DNA of 20,582 nt. It comes from an archaeon. GTDB taxonomy: Archaea; Thermoproteota; Nitrososphaeria_A; Caldarchaeales; Wolframiiraptoraceae. Numbering within the stretch: the first letter of the stretch is position 1; each line of letters begins with the position of its first letter. The notes beneath the pieces were generated by a model that was not told the DNA's origin, did no database searches, and saw nothing but the letters and a program-made list of their open reading frames with translations. Shown piece after piece: positions 1 through 7,575 of the stretch. Location of the stretch: contig JAPDJZ010000144.1 in the NCBI GenBank assembly GCA_029258815.1, forward strand, positions 1-20,582, written 5' to 3'. Made by a program: the position numbers and the translations under genes.

Positions 1-960
1 ATAAACTATAGCGGCTGCCACCAAGCTCACTCCAATGAACCCCCTATACCAGTATGGAGGCGCTCCTGCTAGAACCAGCCCTATCCTGATCATGCCGACC
101 AATAGAGCCCCCAAGCCGGCGCCTATAATGCTGCCGACCCCGCCGCTTAGAGAACAGCCGCCTATAACGCTTGCCGCGATAGCCTCTAGTTCGAGCCCTG
201 TGCCCGCTAAGGGTTCGACTATTCTGAATCTAGCCAGCGCTATACAACCGGAGTAGCCAGCAAGAGTCGCCGACAATATGAAGTTAATGAACTTTACTTT
301 TCTGGCATTAACGCCTGATGCCCTTGCGAATACGGCGTTATTTCCCGTCGCATATGTCCAGTTACCATAAGGCGTTAGTCCTAAGATTATCTGGAAGATC
401 AGCACAAGGATTAGGAACCATAGCGCACTGGATCTGAAGCCGCCGAGCATTCTTCCCGACAGTGTATAGAGTATCGTCGGCTCCCCGGTCATCTCTATGG
501 GGAATCCTCCAGTGATCGCAAGTAATACACCTCTAAGAAACATCATCATGCCTAGGGTCGATATGAAGGATGGTATAGAGAATTTGAGTGTGATCACCCC
601 ATTCGCAGCTCCTATGCAAGCCGACAACAATATTGCTATAAGGAAAGCTAGTGATGGGCTAATGCCCAAGTCTGACAAGAGAGCCATCGTCATACCTGAT
701 ACAGCAAACACGGAACTCACAGATAGGTCAAACTCTCCCGAGATCATGAGAAAAGAGACGCCCACCGAAATTATCCCTATTTCAGACGCTACGGTCAGTA
801 TCCCCGCCCATGTAGATGGGGTGAGGAACTCCTCAGATAGTAGGGCGAATATGCTGGCGACGCACAGCAAGCTTATGAATACGCCAAATTCGCCCATCCT
901 AGTCAAAGAACGAAATTTCTCCACTAGATTAGGCAAGGCCTCCCGCCTTAAGCTTTTCAT
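1..960 (-). CDS. ABC sugar-transporter permease, CUT2/RbsC type (3' end off the window)
   Basis: Membrane permease of a ribose-type (CUT2) sugar ABC importer. Reading the minus strand from the ATG at 960 gives about 320 open residues that run off the left edge, so at most a short C-terminus is missing compared with the usual 310-350 residues. Visible family signatures are MISGEFDLSVSS near residue 72, the FIST-LGMM segment in the middle, and the GG-SLSGG-GSI-GA-LGA block near the C-terminal end, matching RbsC-like permeases. There are many hydrophobic helices (the first at about residues 26-42). The ATG at 960 has GAAGGT a few bases upstream; an ATG at 965 is out of frame and hits a stop. It is divergent from the binding-protein gene at 1121. 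No ATPase subunit is in the window, so it probably lies beyond the left edge. The sugar transported cannot be told from the sequence. Confidence 0.9.
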   Translation of the reverse strand, partial: MKSLRREALPNLVEKFRSLTRMGEFGVFISLLCVASIFALLSEEFLTPSTWAGILTVASEIGIISVGVSFLMISGEFDLSVSSVFAVSGMTMALLSDLGISPSLAFLIAILLSACIGAANGVITLKFSIPSFISTLGMMMFLRGVLLAITGGFPIEMTGEPTILYTLSGRMLGGFRSSALWFLILVLIFQIILGLTPYGNWTYATGNNAVFARASGVNARKVKFINFILSATLAGYSGCIALARFRIVEPLAGTGLELEAIAASVIGGCSLSGGVGSIIGAGLGALLVGMIRIGLVLAGAPPYWYRGFIGVSLVAAAIVY

Positions 961-1120
961 CGCATAACCTTCAATCACTCGTTCTATAAAAAATTAGCGT
1001 ATGACACAAGTCGGCTACTTAATCCCTTGGTGAAGAGAATGAGCAAAATTGCGTTGAATTCAATTTTCACAAGGAAATCTTAAATCTTAGTCTGGATAAC
1101 AATTAGTTGAGGTGCTTGGT
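961..1120. promoter_or_regulatory. Divergent promoter region of the sugar transporter genes
   Basis: This 160-base gap separates the divergent permease and binding-protein genes. For the permease, a TTTTTTATA stretch on the minus strand (about 984-995) lies about 28 bases before the ATG at 960. For the binding protein, a purine-rich GGAAA followed by TCTTAAAT (about 1074-1085) would place a transcript start near 1106-1110, just before the GAGGTG at 1109-1114. Both boxes are matched by eye. I saw no clear regulator operator, although a shared regulator is plausible for a divergent transporter pair. Confidence 0.45.
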
Positions 1121-2230
1121 TTGGCCGAAGTAAAGAAGTATTCAGCAACAATAGTGATCATAGCTCTCATTGTAGGGCTGGTGATAGGAGGGATAGGAGC
1201 TTATCTTGCTGCACCCGCTAAGACGGTGACCACGACCGTTACAGGCGCTCCCGTTACCGTAACCACATCCATAACAAAGACTGTAACAGCTACTCCAGCG
1301 GCCAAGCCCCCGAAATATACGATATACTACATATCGCATGGAGGTCCTGCGGATCCATGGTGGGCTCCCGTCATAAAGGGGTCAAAGATAGCTGGTGACA
1401 TATTGGGAGTTAAAGTTGTATATCTGGGTCCGGAGAAATTCTCGATTAAAGCTCTTGTCGACTTGCTTGAAGGGGCCATAGCTAAGAAGCCGGATGCCAT
1501 AATAGTCACAATAACCTCCTATGAGGCATTAGATGAACCCTTGAGGAGAGCTATTAAGATGGGTATACCCGTCTTCGCTGTAAACGTCTACGATCCTAGG
1601 TCTGAAGAAGAGAGAATACCGTATCTAGGATATTTGGGCCAAGATGATTATGAGGCTGGAAAGATATTGGCGGAGGCTGCTATAAGATTATTTAAGGAGA
1701 AGGTTGGCAGGCTTCCTAAGAGGGTAGTTGTAGGCATTCATGAAGTTGGCCACGTTGGGCTTGAGATGAGAGCTAAGGTAGCTAAAGAAGTAGGCGAGGC
1801 GCTTGGACTTCCTCCAATAGAAAAGCTAGACATAACGACGGATCCAACTAAGGCGATCGAAATAATGAGGGCGTATCTAAAGAAGCATCCAGACACGGAG
1901 CTCATATTGACGCTAGGGCCCCTAGGCGCCCACCCAGCGATGAAGCTCATCGAGGAGGAGGATCTTAAGGGCAAGGTCTTCGTAGCGACCGTCGACGTGG
2001 ATGCTAAGATAATTGATGGGATAAAGAAGGATATAATGCTATGCGCGATAAGCCAGCAGCCATTCGCTCAAGGCTTCTTGCCGGTCGTGGCCGCATATCT
2101 CTACCTAGAATATGGAGTCCAAGTGCCAGTCGGTAACGTGCCTCTACACGTTAGGACAGGACCCATGGTGATAACGAAGGATACTATATCCATGGTGATG
2201 AAGCAGATAGAGAAGACGGGAGGAGCTTAA
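1121..2230 (+). CDS. ABC sugar-transporter substrate-binding protein (RbsB-like, Peripla_BP_4)
   Basis: Extracellular sugar-binding lipoprotein-like subunit that would feed the divergent permease. In 372-residue numbering from GTG 1112, a hydrophobic membrane anchor spans residues 12-33. A Thr/Val-rich linker (about 38-65), typical of archaeal cell-surface binding proteins, follows, then a two-lobe periplasmic-binding fold. Signatures include GGPADPWWAPV (77-87), KKPDAIIVTITSYEAL in the first lobe, LGQDDYEAGK (175-184), and DVDAKI followed by ISQQPFAQG (295-321), the hinge and C-lobe pattern of RbsB-type proteins. I prefer TTG 1121 as start because GAGGTG (1109-1114) is then six bases upstream; GTG 1112 overlaps that ribosome-binding site but would add only three residues. 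There is no lipobox cysteine, so anchoring is by the helix. The substrate is unknown. Confidence 0.9.
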   Translation: MAEVKKYSATIVIIALIVGLVIGGIGAYLAAPAKTVTTTVTGAPVTVTTSITKTVTATPAAKPPKYTIYYISHGGPADPWWAPVIKGSKIAGDILGVKVVYLGPEKFSIKALVDLLEGAIAKKPDAIIVTITSYEALDEPLRRAIKMGIPVFAVNVYDPRSEEERIPYLGYLGQDDYEAGKILAEAAIRLFKEKVGRLPKRVVVGIHEVGHVGLEMRAKVAKEVGEALGLPPIEKLDITTDPTKAIEIMRAYLKKHPDTELILTLGPLGAHPAMKLIEEEDLKGKVFVATVDVDAKIIDGIKKDIMLCAISQQPFAQGFLPVVAAYLYLEYGVQVPVGNVPLHVRTGPMVITKDTISMVMKQIEKTGGA

Positions 2231-2237
2231 ACCCCTA

Positions 2238-2249
2238 TTTTTTTATTTT
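2238..2249 (+). terminator. T-rich archaeal transcription terminator after the binding protein
   Basis: Seven T, one A and four T on the coding strand begin 8 bases after the TAA of the binding-protein gene. T-rich tracts of this kind terminate archaeal RNA polymerase without needing a hairpin, and none is visible here. Confidence 0.5.
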
Positions 2250-2340
2250 AACATTTATGCAAGTTTCCTGCCAGATATGAGCATACTCTAACGCTGGTTG
2301 AGCAATCGTCTCAAAGTTGATAGAATTTCATTTTTCACAT

Positions 2341-2577
2341 TTATGTGGGAATATAGGTGATCAGCTGGTTTTCTTCGAGTATCTTCTTCAGCTTATAGAC
2401 CGCCTCATAGACCTCTCGCTCCGTCTTCGCCTCAGTGCAGACGAGCTTCCCGCTCGCGAACATGAAAATTACGACCTTAAGCTCCATCATCCTAAAGATG
2501 AGGCCTGGAAACTGCTTTTGGTACGGGATCCGGAACTAGATGGAAAAGCGGAGGTTAAGGAAAGAGGTATTAAATGA
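2341..2577 (-). pseudogene. Relic of a TATA-binding protein gene (C-terminal repeat)
   Basis: On the minus strand an open stretch from 2535 to the TAA at 2341 encodes 64 residues that read as the second repeat of archaeal TBP: QFPGLIFRM, then KVVIFMFASGKLVCTEAK, then a helix with REVYEAVYKLKKILEE. Known TBPs have EQFPG-IYR, K-V-LLFSSGK-VC-GAK and a following helix at the same spacing. Immediately upstream in frame is a TAG (2536-2538), then further TBP-like residues (FLNLRFSI, to about 2577) without a usable start. The first repeat is absent. A functional TBP has two repeats and about 180-200 residues, so this is a broken copy. A plus-strand 86-codon ORF over the same bases is its shadow. I am confident of the homology, less of the left limit of the relic. 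Confidence 0.75.
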
Positions 2578-2635
2578 GCTTGGAGGATAAAGCTAAAATA
2601 TGGGCTTATTAATGTTCCATAGTGGGTCATTTAAA

Positions 2636-2860
2636 ATGGGCAAAATCGTCGTGGAGAAGAGGGGGAGGATAGTCATTCCGGCTGAGATAAGGAGGGCTCT
2701 CGGAATCAGAGAGGGGTCCGAGCTTATCGTGGAGCTAAGTAATGGGAGAATCGTGTTAACCCCCGTTAGAAAGCTTACCGCGCGGGATCTCTTTGGGATT
2801 GCGGGCGAGGAGGAGGTGAGCCTGGAGGAAATCGAGAATGCCCTCTCAGATGAAGCGTAG
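2636..2860 (+). CDS. vapB: AbrB-type antitoxin VapB (locus 1)
   Basis: DNA-binding antitoxin of 74 residues that should neutralise the VapC encoded by the overlapping downstream gene and autorepress the operon. It starts MGKIVVEKRGRIVIPAEIRR, a swapped-hairpin AbrB/SpoVT fold with the GRIVIP motif, followed by LGIREGSELIVEL and a linker plus short acidic helix that would bind the toxin. The ATG at 2636 begins the domain exactly; an in-frame ATG at 2600 adds 12 residues that do not belong to the fold. A TTATTAAT box centred near 2609 is about 27 bases before ATG 2636, which suggests leaderless transcription from this start. The C-terminus overlaps the toxin gene by 23 bases. Confidence 0.85.
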   Translation: MGKIVVEKRGRIVIPAEIRRALGIREGSELIVELSNGRIVLTPVRKLTARDLFGIAGEEEVSLEEIENALSDEA

Positions 2861-3260
2861 GTTCATAGATTCGAACATCTTCATATACGTTCTATTAAAA
2901 GATCCAAGCTACGGGAAAGCATGTTTAAGGATATTGGAGAAGGTGGAGAGGGGGGAGGAGCAGGGGGTTACTTCGACTTTAGCGTTAGGTCAAGTCATAG
3001 CGCACTTAGCCAGACGTGGAAAGGGTGAAGCAATCAAACTTTTCATAGACTACGTCTGCGAAACCGGGATAATAGTCATAGAGACGACGTTCTTAGATTT
3101 CGTAGAGGCCATTACTGAAATGGGTGAACTCAACCTCGACTACGAAATATGGGATGACCTCATTATCTCATGTCAGATGAAAAGGAGTGGAGTTCAGGAA
3201 ATATACACGAATGACAAAGACTTCGAGAAAATAAAATGGGTAAAACCAATTTTCCCATAA
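2838..3260 (+). CDS. vapC: PIN-domain ribonuclease toxin VapC (locus 1), Glu-to-Gln at an active-site position
   Basis: PIN-domain endoribonuclease, 140 residues, the usual length for VapC. The first acidic residue is in FIDSNIFIY (D11), the third in the WDDLIISC helix (D106 or D107), and the fourth in TNDKDF (D126). The position that is normally a conserved Glu in the second helix reads STLALGQVIAHLA, so Gln52 replaces it; the codon is CAA, one base from GAA. This could lower metal binding and make the toxin weak or inactive. The ATG at 2838 has GGAGGAA seven bases upstream (2824-2830), inside vapB; an ATG at 2850 is the alternative. Coupled to vapB by overlap. Confidence 0.85.
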   Translation: MPSQMKRRFIDSNIFIYVLLKDPSYGKACLRILEKVERGEEQGVTSTLALGQVIAHLARRGKGEAIKLFIDYVCETGIIVIETTFLDFVEAITEMGELNLDYEIWDDLIISCQMKRSGVQEIYTNDKDFEKIKWVKPIFP

Positions 3261-3467
3261 GAATTAACGGGGCCAGGAGGTTTAAAATTATTCAAGAAGT
3301 CTTTGAGAATCACTCTCATCCTGATATTTTTCAAGGGCAGGTGGAGCATACCGAAGGCTGGAGGTTTCATAGACTTGACGTTGCTCATAACGTCATGCGG
3401 TTATGTGATCACAGCTTGGTAAAGTTCGGCGAAAGACCTTATCTAGGAGTTGGATGCAGTAAGCTTT

Positions 3468-3812
3468 ATGGGATCTGAAAGGATGGCTAAAGAGAGATAT
3501 GGGCTGTTGCCGGAGATTGATGAGCAGACGGCTTTAGAGCTAGAGATGGAGGTTTTAAGGTTCTCCGAGCTGATGGATGCGGACTCGGAGAAGGCGAGAA
3601 AAGAGGTGCTCGAGGAGGTCAAATGGCTGGAGAAAAATAAAAATCTCCTCGGAAGGCTCGTCGAAACAGGAATCACCTCAGCCCTAAGCCTAATCTCAGA
3701 TAAGCTCAGCGAACGGGATCTCGAAGACTTGAGAACATACCTGTTAAAGGGCGTGTTACTTGTTCTCCAAGGGATAAACCTAGCATTAAAGAAGACAAGA
3801 GAAGTAAAGTAA
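3468..3812 (+). CDS. Hypothetical acidic helical protein
   Basis: I do not recognise this protein. It is 114 residues from ATG 3468 (alternatives: TTG 3450, ATG 3483). It looks all-helical: an acidic, Glu-rich amphipathic first half (for example TALELEMEVLRFSELMDA) with possible coiled-coil character, then a more hydrophobic segment (residues about 60-105) that includes GVLLVLQGINLALKK. There is no signal peptide, no convincing transmembrane helix and no Cys/His cluster. A TTATCTA box near 3438-3444 would place transcription at about the ATG at 3468. It sits between VapBC locus 1 and the decayed ATPase module, but nothing in the sequence ties it to either. Codon use resembles its neighbours, and the ORF has no competing frame with recognisable similarity. 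Confidence 0.5.
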   Translation: MGSERMAKERYGLLPEIDEQTALELEMEVLRFSELMDADSEKARKEVLEEVKWLEKNKNLLGRLVETGITSALSLISDKLSERDLEDLRTYLLKGVLLVLQGINLALKKTREVK

Positions 3813-4082
3813 AGCAGAACTAAGTTAATGAGCTCTCTTTATAGCTCCTTGAAAGCACTATAGGCCCATAGCTAGCAACCTTGGCCAATCCACATGGATA
3901 AAGTCTCGATGCAGCAACCAGCCCCAAACTTTCTGGAAAAAAACAAATCGGATGGAAGCTAGGTATTTTACGCATGAGATGCGACCCAAAAACCCGGCCG
4001 GGGGGGGGCGGAGCCTCATAAGAGGTATGTCACCCACGTCCTCCACTCCGCGCTCAAAAGCCTCCTGGGGGAGTCCGGCCTC

Positions 4083-4352
4083 ATGGTCCTAGAATTCCAC
4101 CTAAACAAGAGGCTTCAGAGAGACATGTATGAAGCCTTCTACGAGAATCCACACGGCTTCTACCAGGCATTAAGAGACTTCTTTGGATCGGGAGTAGACA
4201 CGATCCTCCGGATAATAGCCCAGAAGCTGATAGAGGGTGGACACCTCGAGGCAGCCAGCCCCCAAGAATTCGTGGAAGTGTTAAAGAATCCGGGCGAAGG
4301 CGGGCGGAAGTTGTGGAGAATGTTTAAGCTTCAGGAGGCTGGCGAGACTTAA
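4083..4352 (+). CDS. Small helical partner protein of a KaiC-like ATPase, degenerate paralogue
   Basis: This ORF is a paralogue of the intact gene at 6843-7169. Shared features are NPHGFYQALRDFFGSGVD here against NPPEFYQVLSSLLGRGAD there, each followed by a hydrophobic helix. The similarity continues upstream of ATG 4083, in frame, to at least about 4029: ALKSLLGESGLMVLEF against LDRLLGPSGYQVLAHH. There is no start codon in that frame before the TGA at 3975. A run of nine G (4000-4008) lies between this segment and ATGs at 3974 and 3979, and a one-base change there would restore a start. The gene is therefore either truncated to a start inside the domain or 5'-broken. It ends six bases before the ATPase remnant, the same gene order as the intact pair. 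Function unknown. Confidence 0.5.
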   Translation: MVLEFHLNKRLQRDMYEAFYENPHGFYQALRDFFGSGVDTILRIIAQKLIEGGHLEAASPQEFVEVLKNPGEGGRKLWRMFKLQEAGET

Positions 4353-4357
4353 GAGGC

Positions 4358-4926
4358 GTGACGAAGGTTAAGACTGGGATCGACGGCTTCGGTGAGACCG
4401 TCCCCGGATTACCTAGAGGTGGAATAGTAATCGTGTCGGGTAACCCCGGAACTGGAAAGACCTCCTTCGCAGCAAGCTTCGTTTACAATGGAGCCGTAAA
4501 GTATCGTGAGCCGGGCGTCTACGCCTCCCTAATAGAGGATGAGCGAAGATTCTACTCCTACATGCGGGGATTCGGATACGATTTCGAGAAGCTCGGGGAT
4601 AGGGCTTGAGGAGAGGGGGTTATTCAGATATATTGCCCTTCCAACGCTTCTCCAAGAAGGCGTGTCAGCATCCATAAGCATCGTGCTAGATACGGTCGAA
4701 TCGATTAGGGCTAGAAGGCCAGAACATTCTTACACACCCTAATATCTAAAATCGTTAAGCTTAGGGGGTCGGAGCTAAGGTTCCCAGATGGTGCTTCACC
4801 CTACACGGAGGATTCAAGGTAATTAAGCCGCTTAAGATCAAAGAAGCTAAAAGAAGATACGAGCCTCCGCCAGACCTGCCAGGCGGTTACACCGCCGGTC
4901 TAAATCGAATTACGAACCCCTCCTAA
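4358..4926 (+). pseudogene. Decayed KaiC/Rad55-like ATPase (paralogue of the gene at 5424-6836)
   Basis: From GTG 4358 the reading frame gives a good RecA-fold N-terminus: GIDGF, LPRGGIVIVSGNPGTGKTSF (an intact Walker A) and YASLIEDERRFYSYM, closely parallel to the intact neighbour. It hits a stop near 4609. Another frame picks up ERGLFRYIALPTLLQEG and ends at 4742. A third supplies FLHTL followed directly by IVKLRG, and later GGFKVIKPLKIKEAKRRY and GGYTAGLNRI, ending at the TAA near 4926. Against the intact protein this means at least two frameshifts, loss of the Walker B segment, and a deletion of roughly 55 residues between FLHTL and KLRG. The protein cannot be functional. Fragments reminiscent of the ATPase C-terminus (RLTDMAI near 5016) may continue to about 5135. 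Confidence 0.85.
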
Positions 4927-4989
4927 ATAATGCCTTAACTAATGAGAAGAGACGATAGAGAGTTGCATTCATGCTAGCCAAAGCTATCA

Positions 4990-5423
4990 CCTTAGAAGAA
5001 ATTCTAGATCGGCTCACGGATATGGCGATAAATTGATGTGAGATAAGTATTTAAGGCTTAATGATCAAGATTAATGTGGATCTATCAAGAGTATAGAAGT
5101 CATTCCACGTTGTTAAGCGATTACCCGCGACAGGTGCTGAAAAGTTCATCCTTCCAGATGAATAGCCATAATTCTTTATTAGAGAGTCTTACGATCCGGA
5201 GACCATAACAATAACGGTTGCGAAGATCTTCAAAACTACAGAAAGCAATCGTATTATCGAGCGAGCATACACCAACCAAGATCCTAATCGCTCTCGTAGC
5301 GGCTTTTAGCCTTGGTGACGATAACAATAGCAATTGTAGCAGTGAAAAGAATAGGCGCACCACATCCGGGGGGATACACCCATCAGAGCTTAACTCTAGA
5401 AAAACTTTTGAATATCAAACGGC
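4990..5423 (+). pseudogene. Decayed coding remnants: possible ATPase C-terminus, then a membrane-anchored protein tail
   Basis: No intact gene lies here. Short stretches in changing plus-strand frames read like protein. EEILDRLTDMAI and INVDLSRV (about 4998-5092) may come from the C-terminus of the decayed ATPase. Next come GAEKFILPDE and SYDPETITITVAKIFKTTE (about 5130-5245). Finally TPTKILIALVAAFSL joins, after a one-base frame change near 5312, to VTITIAIVAVKRIGAP. That last pair would form one transmembrane helix with a basic stop-transfer end, as at the C-terminus of archaeal surface-anchored proteins. I infer remnants of a secreted protein but cannot name a family. Confidence 0.35.
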
Positions 5424-6836
5424 TTAAATTATCGGGGTTAAAACGGCTTGTGGATAACCTTTCGAGTAGTCTATCTCCATTGCTAGGATGGGTGTGGGCG
5501 GCTTAAGCCCGTAGATTACCGGGACATTCAAGAGGCGCTCAATCTTGAAGTGCATATCAGCTAAGGATCCGACATCTTCCGCAAGTTGCTCGAATAGCCT
5601 TCTAGAGACTATTACGAGAAGGCCCCCACAAGCCTTAGTCTTACCAATTTCGTGATTTATTAAGTGTAGAGTTTCTGACGGCTCCTGAGCTAGGGCTATT
5701 TGATCTAGGTTTATGAGCTTTACGGGGAAATATCCGCTCTCCTTCCTAAGTTCCTCTTCCGTAATTCCTATGGATTCCGCCACGTTGTCTGGATCAAAGG
5801 ATAACACGTAGGGTAGCTTGCACTCCTGCGCCAGCTCTTTATTAACGAAGATCCTCAGGAGGCTAGCGTATTCGTCTTCCGAGAAGCCGTATAGTTTTAG
5901 GATGGTCTTCAACTCATCGGATGTAAAGCCTGTAAGAGGCATTATTATGGCCGGTTTCCCTTTATGTATGAAGTCTGCCAGAACGTTCGCGAAGATCGGG
6001 ACTGTTTCCCGATGCTCTATATCCGGGTTCATCTCGAAGAATATCGTCGCCCCCTCGGGATAGCCTCCGAGAAGCTCGTTCAGATACGCCATCCCGGTCG
6101 AGAATCCCTTAGCAGGCTGAGGCAGCGGCCTATACCTCTCAACAGGCTTCAGCTCCCTCACAGGCTTATAAGAGAAAACTTTGAACCCTCGATCCAAAGT
6201 GAATAACGCTTGCTTCCTCTCAAGCCTCCCGCCTCTGAGCTTCGGGATCTTAATAACCCTAGTGCTTCTTTCATTATGAATTTGTTGTTCAAGCTCTATT
6301 ACGGCTGACGCGACAAATTCCTCGACTCCGCGGCCCAACGTCTCGATCCCGCGAGGAATTTCCTCGATCAAGATGGCTGTGCAACTCACTTTCTTCACGA
6401 AGTTGAGTAGGAGGGTATGGAGGAATGTTCGAAGCTCCTCGGTGCTCTTCACACTCTGGGCTAAGGCCGTCATAGAATCTATCACGAGCCTTTTAGCGCC
6501 CACCTTCTCAGCTTCCTCCATGATCCTGCTGAACATCATTCCAGAAGACTCCATCAGGGTCGGCAGCTCCATAAAGCTGAACAAGCCGTAGGTCTCAAGT
6601 CTCTCGAAATCCATTCCTAACACCGTCATGTTTTCGTAGAATTCCTGTCGGCTTTCCGCGAGGGAGACGTATAAGCCGGGCTCTTGATATCGGGTAGCTC
6701 CATGATATAGGTAGCTGGCAGAGAATATCGTTTTGCCAACCCCGGGGCCACCAGCCAGGATCACCAAACCTGCCTTAGGAAGTCCTTTGAAGACGTCGTC
6801 AAAGCCAGGTATCCCCGTCGGGGAGAGCATTCTCAT
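5424..6836 (-). CDS. KaiC/Rad55-like RecA-superfamily ATPase with a degenerate second domain
   Basis: Cytoplasmic P-loop ATPase of the KaiC/RadA-like group (COG0467 type), 470 residues. Domain 1 (about 1-225) has GIPGFDDVFKGLP, Walker A GGPGVGKT at 29-36, and Walker B RLVIDS at 116-121. Domain 2 (about 240-470) begins like a second KaiC unit (GMAYLNELLGGYPEGATIFF) but has no P-loop; the equivalent place reads EMNPDIEH. It ends with the KaiC-family tail EIDYSKGYPQAVLTPII. The organisation is double-KaiC with one active and one dead site. The start is ATG 6836, six bases after the stop of the small helical protein gene, so the two form an operon. Such proteins often act in signalling, gas-vesicle, motility or DNA-related contexts, but nothing here points to one of these. 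No autophosphorylation or circadian role is implied. Confidence 0.85.
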   Translation of the reverse strand: MRMLSPTGIPGFDDVFKGLPKAGLVILAGGPGVGKTIFSASYLYHGATRYQEPGLYVSLAESRQEFYENMTVLGMDFERLETYGLFSFMELPTLMESSGMMFSRIMEEAEKVGAKRLVIDSMTALAQSVKSTEELRTFLHTLLLNFVKKVSCTAILIEEIPRGIETLGRGVEEFVASAVIELEQQIHNERSTRVIKIPKLRGGRLERKQALFTLDRGFKVFSYKPVRELKPVERYRPLPQPAKGFSTGMAYLNELLGGYPEGATIFFEMNPDIEHRETVPIFANVLADFIHKGKPAIIMPLTGFTSDELKTILKLYGFSEDEYASLLRIFVNKELAQECKLPYVLSFDPDNVAESIGITEEELRKESGYFPVKLINLDQIALAQEPSETLHLINHEIGKTKACGGLLVIVSRRLFEQLAEDVGSLADMHFKIERLLNVPVIYGLKPPTPILAMEIDYSKGYPQAVLTPII

Positions 6837-6842
6837 AACCCC

Positions 6843-7169
6843 CTAGCCTTCCACCACATCTTCTAATCTTGAGAGAATGCGGCTTATTTTATCAAGGTTC
6901 CCCTCCTTAAGCTCTCTTACCGCCTCGGCTACGTCGAAGCTCGGCGAGCCAACCTCCAAAGCAATGCTCTTGAGAAGCACCTCGAGGAAGAAGTCGGCTC
7001 CTCGGCCAAGCAGGCTGGATAAAACCTGATAAAATTCAGGAGGATTGGAGAGAAGTAGATCCTCGGGCTCCATTTGAGAAAGCTTTCTAGCGTGATGGGC
7101 TAAGACCTGATAGCCTGAAGGTCCCAGAAGCCTATCCAATACCCTCCTGGCGGCGCCCCTCAGGGACAT
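6843..7169 (-). CDS. Small helical protein, first gene of the KaiC-like ATPase operon
   Basis: Unknown 108-residue protein, predicted all-helical and soluble. Features are LLGPSGYQVLAHHARKL near residues 14-30, NPPEFYQVLSSLLGRGAD (about 42-59), a hydrophobic helix FFLEVLLKSIALEVG, and a charged C-terminal helix. No catalytic motif is visible. Its start is ATG 7169. An ATTAATATTC box on the minus strand (about 7198-7207) would give a leader of about ten bases. The downstream ATPase begins six bases after its stop. Both genes have a degenerate paralogous copy at 4083-4926 in the same order, so the pair behaves as a heritable two-gene unit. I infer that this protein is a partner or regulator of the ATPase. 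I do not know the family. Confidence 0.75.
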   Translation of the reverse strand: MSLRGAARRVLDRLLGPSGYQVLAHHARKLSQMEPEDLLLSNPPEFYQVLSSLLGRGADFFLEVLLKSIALEVGSPSFDVAEAVRELKEGNLDKISRILSRLEDVVEG

Positions 7170-7540
7170 ATTCCCGATTAATGAGTATCATCGATGAGAA
7201 TATTAATCTGATTCATATCGTACAAAGTCATTATCGCCCAGGAACTCCAGCTCTTTGGCCGAAGGTCAAAAAGAGATGGAAACAAGTTAAGAACAGAAAA
7301 ACCAGCCGAAGGGAGAGAGGATAAGAATAACCCGCGGAAAGAGACTCGGCATCAATAAAGCCACTGAACATCGAGAGATGAAGTCGACAAAAACTGGATC
7401 AACCTGAGACAAGAAGCTCTCAGGTCAAATTTCGATAAAATTCTTATTTGAGATTTTTGTGTCGGGCAAATAGCCAATCAAGCAGTTCTATAACGTTCAT
7501 GAAGCTTTTCATGGAGATGGCTGAGCATGATCGTTTGGCA
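7170..7540. other. About 370 bases without a recognisable gene
   Basis: The stretch between the divergent ATPase operon and VapBC locus 2. The left end holds the ATPase operon promoter (ATTAATATTC, 7198-7207, minus strand). The rest is moderately A-rich on the plus strand. I found no ORF with recognisable similarity on either strand; the longest suggestive piece is a 22-codon minus-strand ORF (about 7442-7510). I found no convincing C/D-box or tRNA signal. Confidence 0.4.
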
Positions 7541-7552
7541 AAGTTTAAATAT
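7541..7552 (+). promoter_or_regulatory. TATA box for VapBC locus 2
   Basis: AAGTTTAAATAT, with the TTTAAATA core at 7544-7551 and a purine-rich GCAAAG (BRE-like) just before it. The centre is about 28 bases before ATG 7576, the spacing expected for a leaderless archaeal transcript. This supports ATG 7576 as the antitoxin start. Confidence 0.6.
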
Positions 7553-7575
7553 GTCTGCACGGTCAGAACAATCCG

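Noticed and set aside
497..967. 156-codon plus-strand ORF
   Set aside because: Shadow of the permease on the minus strand, which has clear CUT2 signatures; the plus-strand translation has no family character.
2317..2577. 86-codon plus-strand ORF
   Set aside because: Antisense to the TBP relic; its composition looks like random translation.
3278..3422. Hydrophobic plus-strand open stretch between vapC locus 1 and the helical protein
   Set aside because: No good start codon despite a GGAGG near 3276, no family resemblance, and only about 45 codons; could be chance.
7370..7425. Possible C/D-box-like RNA (AGATGAA ... CCTGA)
   Set aside because: Box C is degenerate, no C'/D' pair is visible, and the spacing is not convincing.
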